NCBI RefSeq assembly: GCF_014203235.1
Contig: NZ_JACHIN010000005.1
Coordinates: 372,001 to 436,000, forward strand
DNA: 64,000 nucleotides
DNA from: Nonomuraea endophytica
GTDB lineage: Bacteria > Actinomycetota > Actinomycetes > Streptosporangiales > Streptosporangiaceae
Reading direction: 5' to 3'
The translations under genes and the position numbers were made by a program. Positions 42,921 through 50,610 of the stretch are shown here, piece by piece. How positions within the stretch are numbered: position 1 is the first letter of the stretch; every line of letters starts with the position of its first letter. The notes beneath the pieces were generated by a model. That model saw only the letters and a program-made list of their open reading frames with translations, made no database searches and was not told where the DNA came from.

Positions 42921-44280
42921 CGAGAACCCTCTCCTCCGGGAGTTCGTAGCGGCGGGTGCGCTCCTGCATGGCCAGGGCGGTCCCCAGGGTGAGCGTGCCC
43001 GTCCTGCCCATGAACATGAGCAGCGTCAGGACGATCTGTCCGGCGGGCGAGAACTGCGCGGTGATGCCGGTGGACAGGCCCGTCGTGGTGAAGGCCGAGA
43101 TCACCTCGAAGAGCACCTGGTCGAGGGCGAACGGGCTGATCACCAGCAGCACGTACGTGGCGACCACGACGACGGCGACGCTGAGCAGGCTGATCGCGAT
43201 GGCCTGGCGCTGCACGGAGTCCGCCACCCTGCGATGGCCGATGTTGACCCTCGGCTCGCCGCGCAGCTCGGCCCAGATGACGAACGCGAGCACGCCGAAC
43301 GTGGTGACCCTGATGCCGCCCGCGGTGCTGGCGCTGGCGCCGCCGATGAACATGAGCACGTCGCTGACCAGCAGGCTGGAAGTCTCCATCTGCCCGATGT
43401 CGACCGAGTTGAGCCCGGCCGAGCGGGTCATGGTCGAGGCGAAGAAGGCGGCCAGCAGCTTGCCGCCGTCGTCCAGCGGGCCGAACGTCTTCGGGTTGTT
43501 CCACTCGGCCACGAGCAGGAACAACGTGCCGATGGCCAGCAGCGCCAGCGAGATCCAGACGGTCAGCCTGGTCATGATGGACCACGTGCCGGGACGCCGC
43601 CAGGTGCGCATGAGCTCGAAGACCACCGGGAAGCCGAGCCCGCCGACGATGACGGCGGCCGAGGCGGTCAGGCTGATCCACGGGTCGGCGACGAACCTGG
43701 TCAGGCTGTCGGGCCACAGGGCGAACCCGGCGTGGTTGAAGGCCATGATGCTGTGGAAGACGCCGTAATAGGTGGCCTGGCCGAACGGCTCGCCGTACCC
43801 GATCATCCAGCGGCCGGCGAGGACGGCGGCGAAGACCGCCTCGCAGGAAAGGCTGAACACGACCACGCGGCGGGCGATCGAGCGCACGTCGGCGACGCTC
43901 AGCATGCTGGTCTCGGCCTGGGCGAGCAGCCGGAAGCGCAGGCCCACGCGGCGGCCGACGATCACCGCGAACAGGGTCGCGAACGTCATGATGCCGAGGC
44001 CGCCCACCTGCACGAGCCCGGCGATGACCACCTCGCCGAAGACCGACCAGTGCGACTGGGTGTCGACGATGGCCAGGCCGGTGACGGTGACCGCGGAGGT
44101 GGCGGTGAACAGCGCCTCGACCGTGGTCGCTGCGGGGCCGACGGTGGAGATCGGCTGCATGAGCAGGAACGTGCCGGCGAGCACGAGCAGGCCGAAGGAG
44201 GTCACCACGACCTGGGCGGGGTGGTGGAAGCGGGAGAGGACGGCGGCCGTCCAGCGGGCACGCCTGCTGAACGCCATCAC
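42913..44280 (-). CDS. TrkH/KtrB-type potassium transporter subunit
   Basis: A 455-residue membrane protein with four pore-loop repeats of the Trk/Ktr/HKT superfamily. The filter-like segments are TSAVTVTGLA, FHSIMAFNHAGF, ASTMTRSAGLNS and ISAFTTTGLSTG, each with its conserved Gly. It is the channel part of a K+ uptake system regulated by the RCK protein that follows. Start GTG 44280 or ATG 44277; both fit. The 82-base gap to the upstream MFS gene suggests its own promoter. Confidence 0.9.
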   Translation of the reverse strand: MMAFSRRARWTAAVLSRFHHPAQVVVTSFGLLVLAGTFLLMQPISTVGPAATTVEALFTATSAVTVTGLAIVDTQSHWSVFGEVVIAGLVQVGGLGIMTFATLFAVIVGRRVGLRFRLLAQAETSMLSVADVRSIARRVVVFSLSCEAVFAAVLAGRWMIGYGEPFGQATYYGVFHSIMAFNHAGFALWPDSLTRFVADPWISLTASAAVIVGGLGFPVVFELMRTWRRPGTWSIMTRLTVWISLALLAIGTLFLLVAEWNNPKTFGPLDDGGKLLAAFFASTMTRSAGLNSVDIGQMETSSLLVSDVLMFIGGASASTAGGIRVTTFGVLAFVIWAELRGEPRVNIGHRRVADSVQRQAIAISLLSVAVVVVATYVLLVISPFALDQVLFEVISAFTTTGLSTGITAQFSPAGQIVLTLLMFMGRTGTLTLGTALAMQERTRRYELPEERVLVG

Positions 44281-44362
44281 GGCCGGCTTCTTGCCCCTCG
44301 AACGCCCGCCGGGCCTCCCGTCGCCACCATGGCGCCGATCCTAGCCACCCCGGCGGCCGTTC

Positions 44363-45610
44363 TCACCGCTGGGTGAGACTCCCCTCGGGCTCCTCCGCGC
44401 CCGCGCCGCCGCCGCGGCGGCGCAGCAGCCTGACCACGTACGGCCCGGCCAGCACCGCCAGCACGATCACTCCGGCGACCCTGGCCAGCCCCGCGTACCC
44501 GAGCAAGGACACGACCGTCCCGGCGGCCAGCGCCCCGGCGGCGGCGGTCAGCTGCATGAGGAAGTCGGAGGCGCCCTGGGCCATCGGGCGGCGCGGCACC
44601 GGGATGGCGGTGGTCAGCACGATCGACCCGGCGATGAACCCGGCCGACCAGCCCGCGCCCAGGAGCACGAGCCCGGTCCCGATGACGACCGGCCCGTCGC
44701 CCGACTGCAGCACGGCGGCCGCGGCCACCTGCAGCAGCAGTCCCGCCGCGAGGAGCCGTTCGGGGCCGAGGCGGTCGGCCAGCAGGCCGACCAGCGGTCC
44801 CGGCAGGAACATCGCGGCCACGTGGAAGCTCACGACGACGCCGATCACCTGCAGGGTGGCGCCGTGGTGGTGCAGGTGGATGCCGGCCATGTTCATGAGC
44901 GCGACCATGACGGCGTGCACGGTCACCATGGCCACCAGGCCGTGCCGGGCGGCCGGGATGGTGAGGACGGTGCGCACCGCGGTCCGCAGCGGGACCCGTT
45001 CGGGCGCGGCGACCAGGCTGAGCGGGTCCGGGCGCAGGCCCAGCGCCACGATCAGCGCCCCGAGGAAGAACAGCGCGGCGGTCACGACGAACATCCCGGT
45101 CATCGGCGGCAGTCCCGGGATGATCCGGTCGGCGAGCGGGATGAGCAGCGGCCCGGCCACTCCCCCGGCCAGCGAGGCCCACTGCAGCACGCCGAGCGCC
45201 CGGCCCGGCCGTTCGGCCAGGTCGGTGGCGGCGAAGCGGGCCTGGAGCCCGGCCGCGATGCCGCCGCCGGCCAGCAGGCAGCCGACCAGGACCAGCGGGA
45301 AGACGTCGAGGTGGTAGCCGGGCACGATCAGCAGCACCCCGGCCCCGCTCACCAGGGAGCCGGTGGCGATGCCGGCGCGGCGGCCGTGCCGGACCGCGAG
45401 GGCGGCCAGCACGATCGTGAACACCATCGCCCCGGAGGTGATGAGCGCCTGGGAGAGTCCTGCGAGCGTCTGCGATCCGGTCATCTCCTCGGCGAGCAGG
45501 GGTAAGACGGGGCCGAGGACTCCGAGGACGATGGTGCCGATGACCTGGGAGAAGAGGAGGACGACGAGGGTTCGCCGCTGGACCAGCCTGATGTCGGTCA
45601 TGTCGTCCAT
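44363..45610 (-). CDS. MFS transporter, candidate siderophore exporter
   Basis: A 415-residue major facilitator with 12 predicted membrane segments and the loop motif AALAVRHGRRAG between segments 2 and 3. It follows the FptX-like gene by 33 bases on the same strand, so it is probably the last gene of the siderophore operon. MFS exporters commonly accompany siderophore clusters, and an export role is the natural reading, but the sequence gives no direct substrate information. ATG 45610 is used; ATG 45601 is an alternative. No strong ribosome-binding site precedes either. Confidence 0.78.
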   Translation of the reverse strand: MDDMTDIRLVQRRTLVVLLFSQVIGTIVLGVLGPVLPLLAEEMTGSQTLAGLSQALITSGAMVFTIVLAALAVRHGRRAGIATGSLVSGAGVLLIVPGYHLDVFPLVLVGCLLAGGGIAAGLQARFAATDLAERPGRALGVLQWASLAGGVAGPLLIPLADRIIPGLPPMTGMFVVTAALFFLGALIVALGLRPDPLSLVAAPERVPLRTAVRTVLTIPAARHGLVAMVTVHAVMVALMNMAGIHLHHHGATLQVIGVVVSFHVAAMFLPGPLVGLLADRLGPERLLAAGLLLQVAAAAVLQSGDGPVVIGTGLVLLGAGWSAGFIAGSIVLTTAIPVPRRPMAQGASDFLMQLTAAAGALAAGTVVSLLGYAGLARVAGVIVLAVLAGPYVVRLLRRRGGGAGAEEPEGSLTQR

Positions 45611-45643
45611 GCTGGGGTGTGGGCGTCCTGCGGGATAGGTGCT

Positions 45644-46870
45644 CTATGCGGTGACGGTGGTGAGCTCCTCCGCGGGGCCGCGCAGGCGGCGGAAGGCGGG
45701 GACGAGGACGGGCAGGAGCAGCAGCCCCAGCGCTCCGGCGATCATGAAGGTGGGCGCGAAGCCGAGCGCTCCCGCGATCGCACCCGCCAGGCCGCCGGCC
45801 GCGGCGTTGCCGAAGGCCTCGGCGCAGTAGAGCAGGGTGTAGTCGGTGCCCGCCTGGCCCTGGTTGGACAGGGCCATGAACAGGGCGTACACGGTGACCG
45901 CGGCGGACGTCACGAACAGGTAGCCCAGCGCCTGGGCGACGATCGGGACCACGATGCCGTCGCCGGCCAGCAGGAGCCACGCGCCGAGCCCCAGCCACAC
46001 CACCGCCGACAGCGCCAGCGCGGTGAACAGGTACCGGTGGAAGCCGAGCTTCACCGTCAGCCTGGGCGCGACCACGGCCCCGGCGACCGAGACGGCCGTG
46101 ACGGCGGTCGCCGCCGTCACCGAGATCGTGGTGTAGGAGGCGCCCTGGTGAACTAAGAGGCTGCTGACCAGCCCGTAGCCCATCATGAGCGGCAGCTTGT
46201 ACGCGGCCGACAGGGCCAGCAGTCCCCAGGAGCCCTTCCGGCGCAGGAAGCGGCGGATGGAGGCGCGCCCGGCGGCGGGCTCCCCCTGCTCGGTGCTGAA
46301 GTGGGCGCGTGACAGCCACAGCGGCGCCAGCCCGGCCACGAGCAGCAGCACCAGGCAGGCCACCGTGCCGGGCCAGCCGAGCAGCGCGTACGCCAGCAGG
46401 GTGCCGCTGCCACCCGCCACCAGGCCGACGGAGAACGCGCCGCCCTGGACGGCGTTGGCGCTGAGCCACCCGCGTCCGGCCAGCCGGGTGACGGCCAGGG
46501 CGTCGGTGGCGATGTCCTGGGTGGCGAACAGGATGTTCAGCACGAACAGCACGGCCAGCAGCCAGGTGAAGTCGCGTACCGGGTCCACGGCCAGCAGGAG
46601 CGCGGCGGCGGGGACGGCGGCCAGCTGGCAGGTCAGCACCCAGCCCGCCCGGCGGCCCGCGCCCAACCGCACCGGCGGCGTGCGGTTGTCGATCTGCGGC
46701 GCCCACAGGAACTTCAGCGCCCACGGCATGATCAGCACGCCCAGCATGCCGAGCTGGCCGAGTCCGACGCCCGCGCCGTACAGGATCGCGGGCAGGGCGA
46801 CGAGGGAGAAGCCCACGGGCACGCCCTGAGCGAAGTAGAGGCCTGCCAGGACGGGCAGCAGTCGGTTCAC
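45644..46870 (-). CDS. RhtX/FptX-family siderophore permease (AmpG-like MFS)
   Basis: A 408-residue membrane protein with about 12 segments. The start (LLPVLAGLYFAQGVPVGF) and ILFATQDIATDALAV are typical of the RhtX/FptX branch of AmpG-like MFS proteins. FptX imports ferripyochelin in Pseudomonas, so an importer for the siderophore made here is likely. The GTG at 46870 overlaps the methyltransferase stop by four bases (GTGA) and follows GGAG, giving translational coupling within the NRPS operon. If the ABC transporter at the right end also imports, the cell would have two uptake routes. Confidence 0.82.
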   Translation of the reverse strand: MNRLLPVLAGLYFAQGVPVGFSLVALPAILYGAGVGLGQLGMLGVLIMPWALKFLWAPQIDNRTPPVRLGAGRRAGWVLTCQLAAVPAAALLLAVDPVRDFTWLLAVLFVLNILFATQDIATDALAVTRLAGRGWLSANAVQGGAFSVGLVAGGSGTLLAYALLGWPGTVACLVLLLVAGLAPLWLSRAHFSTEQGEPAAGRASIRRFLRRKGSWGLLALSAAYKLPLMMGYGLVSSLLVHQGASYTTISVTAATAVTAVSVAGAVVAPRLTVKLGFHRYLFTALALSAVVWLGLGAWLLLAGDGIVVPIVAQALGYLFVTSAAVTVYALFMALSNQGQAGTDYTLLYCAEAFGNAAAGGLAGAIAGALGFAPTFMIAGALGLLLLPVLVPAFRRLRGPAEELTTVTA

Positions 46871-47844
46871 GTGGTCTCCAGGACGGCGCTCAGCAGGCTC
46901 ATGCCCAGGGGCAGCTCGGTGACGTACTCGATGGTCAGCCCGGCGTGCCCGAGCAGGGCGCGGTATTCGGGCAGGGTGCGTTCGCGGCCGTCGGTCATGA
47001 CCATCATGTGCAGGTCGAAGGCGGCGGGCAGCAGAGCGTCGGCGCCGGCGACGCGCTCGATGACGAGCAACCTGGCGCCGGCCGGCATGGCCTTGGCGCA
47101 GTTGGCGAGGATGGCGGCGCACTGCTCGTCGTCCCAGTCGTGCAGGACGCGGGAGAGCATGTAGACGTCGCCGCCGTCGGGCACGGCGGCGAACAGGTCT
47201 CCGGCCACCAGCTCGCAGCGATCCAGCAGGCCCTCCAGGTGCGGCCCGGCCGCGGCGATCACCTCGGGCACGTCGAACAGCACCCCCCGGGCGCCGGGTA
47301 CGGCCCGCAGAACCTGGGCCAGCAGAGCCCCGGTGCCTCCGGCCAGGTCGACCACGGTGCGGGCGCCGGAGAAGTCATGCTTTTCCGGGACCCGGCGGAA
47401 GTACAGGGTCCCGGCCGCCATCCCGGCGTTGAACTCCGCCGCCTTGTCCGGCTCGCCCGCCAGGTAGTCGAAGACGGGCAGCCCGTACACGTGGTGGAAG
47501 CCCTGCTCGCCCGTGGCGACGTTGTCCTCCAGCGCGGCCCAGGAGGCGGTGAAGTAGTCGGAGGCATACAGGGCGGCCAGCGGGCCGAGCTGGTCGCGGC
47601 GCAGCAGGGCGCCCATCTCGGTCAGCGCGAAGCGCTCGCCGCGCCCCTCCAGGATCCCCGCCGCCGCCAGCAGGCGCAGCAGCCGGGTGAGGGCGCTCTG
47701 GTTGACCTTCAGGGCCTCGGCCAGGTCTTCGGCGGTGCGCGGGCCGTCGGCCAGCGCGTCCGGGATGCCGAGCCTGGCCGCGACGTTGGTCGCCTGCGCC
47801 ACCCACCCGCCGGTGAGAATGCGCATGAGCTCGTTCTCGATCAT
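46867..47844 (-). CDS. SAM-dependent O-methyltransferase (acetylserotonin OMT-like)
   Basis: A 325-residue methyltransferase with an N-terminal winged-helix dimerisation domain (AEALKVNQSALTRLLRLLAAAGI) and a C-terminal SAM fold (VVDLAGGTGALLAQVL, then VYMLSRVLHDWDDEQC with the catalytic-His region). This is the antibiotic/flavonoid O-methyltransferase type. In this cluster it could methylate the phenol or a carboxyl group of the thiazoline siderophore. The ATG at 47844 follows GAGGAG; TTG 47859 is possible. Most pyochelin and yersiniabactin clusters lack such an enzyme, so the product may differ from known compounds. Confidence 0.83.
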   Translation of the reverse strand: MIENELMRILTGGWVAQATNVAARLGIPDALADGPRTAEDLAEALKVNQSALTRLLRLLAAAGILEGRGERFALTEMGALLRRDQLGPLAALYASDYFTASWAALEDNVATGEQGFHHVYGLPVFDYLAGEPDKAAEFNAGMAAGTLYFRRVPEKHDFSGARTVVDLAGGTGALLAQVLRAVPGARGVLFDVPEVIAAAGPHLEGLLDRCELVAGDLFAAVPDGGDVYMLSRVLHDWDDEQCAAILANCAKAMPAGARLLVIERVAGADALLPAAFDLHMMVMTDGRERTLPEYRALLGHAGLTIEYVTELPLGMSLLSAVLETT

Positions 47845-47855
47845 GGTGGTGCTCC

Positions 47856-48587
47856 TCAAGGAGTGGACGGCGGCACGGCGGCGAGCACGGCCCGCATGAC
47901 GTCCTCCCGCCGGTCCTGCAGGTAGAAGTGGTCGCCGGGCAGGGTGCGCAGGGTGAAGCCGCCGCTGGTCAGCTCGGCCCAGCGCGCGGCCTGCTCGGCG
48001 CTCACCTCGGGGTCGTCCGCGCCGACGAGGGCGAGGACGGGGCAGTCGAGCGGGGCGTCGTGGCGGTGCCGGTAGGTCTCCTCCAGCCGGTAGTCATTGC
48101 GTACGGCCGGCAGAACCAGCTCCCTGATCACCGGATCCTCCAGCAGTTCCGGGTCGGAGCCGCCGAGCCTGCCCAGCTCGGCGGCCAGCTCGTCATCGGA
48201 GCCCAGGTGGGCGCTGACGGCCAGCCGTTCGTGGGCGGCGTGCCGTCCCGAGGCGACCAGGGCGGCGACGCCGCGGCCGCGGGCGCGCAGCTCGCGGGCG
48301 CTCTCGTAGGCGATCAGCGCGCCGAGGCTGTGGCCGAAGAGCACGGCGGGCCGGTCGAGCAGCGGCGTCATCGCCTCGGCGAGATGCTTGGCCAGCAGCG
48401 CGACGCTCTCGGCGAACGGCTCGCCGGAGCGGTCCGCTCGGCCCGGATATTGCACGGCACGCACCTCGGCCCCGGGCGAGCCGCGGTGCCAGAGGCGGAA
48501 GTAGGCGGCGCTGCCTCCGGCGTGCGGGAAGCAGAACACGCGCAGCGTGGCCTCGGGGCGGACCTCGTAGCAGTGGAAGGGATTCAT
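47856..48587 (-). CDS. Type II thioesterase of the siderophore NRPS
   Basis: A 243-residue alpha/beta hydrolase. The nucleophile Ser is in FGHSLGALIA, Asp in the VGADDPEVSAEQ segment and His in PGDHFYLQD, the normal order for type II thioesterases that clear misloaded carrier proteins. FCFPHAGGSAAYF at the start is a strong family marker. The ATG overlaps the reductase stop by four bases (ATGA), so it is translationally coupled within the NRPS operon. Confidence 0.9.
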   Translation of the reverse strand: MNPFHCYEVRPEATLRVFCFPHAGGSAAYFRLWHRGSPGAEVRAVQYPGRADRSGEPFAESVALLAKHLAEAMTPLLDRPAVLFGHSLGALIAYESARELRARGRGVAALVASGRHAAHERLAVSAHLGSDDELAAELGRLGGSDPELLEDPVIRELVLPAVRNDYRLEETYRHRHDAPLDCPVLALVGADDPEVSAEQAARWAELTSGGFTLRTLPGDHFYLQDRREDVMRAVLAAVPPSTP

Positions 48588-49618
48588 GCGATCTCCTCGG
48601 CGGCCAGCGGCCTGGGCGGTTCCTGGGTGAGCAGGTCGGGGCGGCCGATGGTCCTGGTCAGGTCGAGCCAGGCGCGGCCCAGCGCCAGGTGGTACTGGCC
48701 CTGGCTCAGGGGGTCGCCGCCGCCGGTGACGGCGTCGTGCAGGCCGGTCAGGGCGCGCCGTACCCCTTCCGGCCACAGGCGGGTGACGATGTCGCGGAAG
48801 GCGGGCGCCTCGGCGGGACCCAACACGGTGGCGCTGGGCAGCTCCAGGCCGGGGCCGCCGGTGGCGAAGCGGCCGTCGTCCTCGCGGCCGACGTACATGC
48901 GGGGGCTCCACACCAGCGGGCCGTGGGTGTTGACCAGCGTGAGGCTGCCGCCCTCGGCGCCGAGCGTGATGCGGTGCAGCAGGTGCAGATGGGCGTCGGG
49001 GTCGTTGGGGGCGATCTGGTTCTGCACCCGCAGCGTGAGCGGCACGCCGCCGAAGCTGCCGCTCACGCCGGTGAACGGCGCGCCGGGCGCGGCCGAGGCG
49101 AACGACCAGGGGCGCGGCGAGCCGAGCGCCTGCCCGAGGATGTCGAGCAGGGCGTAGGCGACGTGAACGCTGCAGGCCGCGTCCACGTACAGCGGCTGCT
49201 GGAGGGCGCGCAGCCTGCGGGCGGCCTCGATGAAGCGGCGGACCGGCTCCAGGTGCGGGTAGAGGGTGTTGAGGTGGTGCACGGCCCCGGCCGACCTGGC
49301 GGTGCGCAGCACGCGGGCCAGCTCGTCGGGGTGCACGGGGTGCTCCTGGAGCACGTGCACGCCGTGTTCCAGCAGCGCCGCGGTCAGTTCCGTGCCGTCG
49401 CCGCCGACGACGCCCGAGCGCACGACCACGCAGGCGGCGTCGGCCACCTCGGGAACCTGATCCGGACGGGTCAGCAGCGGGACGCCGTGCTCGCGGGCAC
49501 GCGCGGCCGACCTGGCGCTGCCCTTGGCCAGGATGCCGGTCAGCTCGAACGGCCCCTCGCGCAGCGCGTCCAGGTAGACCTGGCCGAACGTGGTGCCGCA
49601 GACCACGATCCGCTTCAC
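48584..49618 (-). CDS. Thiazolinyl imide reductase (Irp3/PchG family)
   Basis: A 344-residue Gfo/Idh/MocA-like reductase. The Rossmann start IVVCGTTFGQVYLDAL with the non-canonical Cys-Gly-Thr-Thr-Phe-Gly, and QEHPVHPDEL, match Irp3/YbtU and PchG, which use NADPH to reduce one enzyme-bound thiazoline to thiazolidine. A reduced ring is therefore expected in the product. The ATG at 49618 overlaps the preceding gene's stop (ATGA). Its substrate would be an intermediate on NRPS 1 or NRPS 2. Confidence 0.88.
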   Translation of the reverse strand: MKRIVVCGTTFGQVYLDALREGPFELTGILAKGSARSAARAREHGVPLLTRPDQVPEVADAACVVVRSGVVGGDGTELTAALLEHGVHVLQEHPVHPDELARVLRTARSAGAVHHLNTLYPHLEPVRRFIEAARRLRALQQPLYVDAACSVHVAYALLDILGQALGSPRPWSFASAAPGAPFTGVSGSFGGVPLTLRVQNQIAPNDPDAHLHLLHRITLGAEGGSLTLVNTHGPLVWSPRMYVGREDDGRFATGGPGLELPSATVLGPAEAPAFRDIVTRLWPEGVRRALTGLHDAVTGGGDPLSQGQYHLALGRAWLDLTRTIGRPDLLTQEPPRPLAAEEIA

Positions 49619-50610
49619 AGCTCGCCCTCCTCGATCGGCGGAGCGTGCGGGTCCAGGGGCGCGACCGTCGTGCTCAGCCCGGCCTGGGCCACGGGCGCGA
49701 TCGCGCTCAGCACGGCCGCGGGATCGAGCACGTCTGCGGCGTAGTGCGTGCCCGGTCCGGGCCCGCCGGCCAGGACCGTGCGCGCCGCGTGTGCCGCGAC
49801 GGCCGCGGTGAGCGCGGAGGTGTCCGTGGTGCGCAGGGCGAGAGTCCGGATGCCCCCCTGAGCATCACTCCCTTGAAAAAGCATGACATAGTACGGTGTA
49901 CGTCCCGCAAGTTCGAGAGCCGCTGCCCGCTCCAGGTCGGCGGCCGATCCCTGCGCGAGGGCCAGCACCCGCTCCCGCGAGGTCACCGTGTACCAGCGCG
50001 ACTCCCCCACCCCGAGCCGGCGGGCCACCCGCTCCGCCTCGGTGGTCAGGTAGGGGTGCAGGTTCACCCGCTCGGGAAAGTACGGCAGCTCCACCTCCTC
50101 GGCCGGGCTCAGCGCCCGCGAGACCCGTACGCCACCACGCCAGGCGGCCAGCGCCTCCCCGTACCCGCCGGACAACAGGACGTCCTCGGCCGCGGCCGGG
50201 GTGAGACGGTCTCGGCCGCCGGTGAAGACGTCCAGGCGGGCGACGCCGCCCGGCCCGGCCAGCAGGCGCGGGAGCAGGCCGGACAGGCCGGGCAGCATTC
50301 CGGCCGAGACGATCGCGGTGCGGCCGGCCGTACCGGATCGGGTGAGCAGGTCGTGCAACGGGTCGTCGCCGGCGGCGTCGACGTAGTCCGCGCCCGCCGC
50401 GAAGGCGGCCCGCGCGACGCGGTCGCCCAGCCGGTGCGAGGGGCCCGCGCAGTTGACCACGACGCGGCAGCCCACGCAGAAGGCGGCCAGCGCGCCCGGA
50501 TCGTAGGCGTCGGCGCCGCTCGACCTGCTGCCCCGGCGTACCTCATGGTCCGCCAGCAGGGCGGCGACGGTGCGCCCGACGGCGCCCGAGGCGCCCAGCA
50601 CGCCGATCAC
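49615..50610 (-). CDS. Saccharopine dehydrogenase-like reductase of the siderophore cluster
   Basis: A 331-residue NAD(P)-binding protein beginning VIGVLGASGAVGRTVAALL, with VVVNCAGPSHRLGD and GADYVDAAGDDP typical of saccharopine dehydrogenase-like enzymes. The GTG at 50610 overlaps the NRPS 2 stop by four bases, and its own stop overlaps the Irp3-like start, so it is firmly embedded in the operon. Some thiazoline siderophore clusters carry a reductase of a family other than Irp3/PchG. Here both types are present, so this one may reduce a second ring, epimerise or act on another intermediate. Its exact role is inferred. Confidence 0.75.
   Translation of the reverse strand: MIGVLGASGAVGRTVAALLADHEVRRGSRSSGADAYDPGALAAFCVGCRVVVNCAGPSHRLGDRVARAAFAAGADYVDAAGDDPLHDLLTRSGTAGRTAIVSAGMLPGLSGLLPRLLAGPGGVARLDVFTGGRDRLTPAAAEDVLLSGGYGEALAAWRGGVRVSRALSPAEEVELPYFPERVNLHPYLTTEAERVARRLGVGESRWYTVTSRERVLALAQGSAADLERAAALELAGRTPYYVMLFQGSDAQGGIRTLALRTTDTSALTAAVAAHAARTVLAGGPGPGTHYAADVLDPAAVLSAIAPVAQAGLSTTVAPLDPHAPPIEEGEL

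Noticed and set aside
42258..44280. TrkA/TrkH considered as part of the toxin system
   Set aside because: They form an ordinary potassium-uptake pair, and the toxin gene has its own spaced upstream region with palindromes. Neighbourhood alone does not support a joint role.
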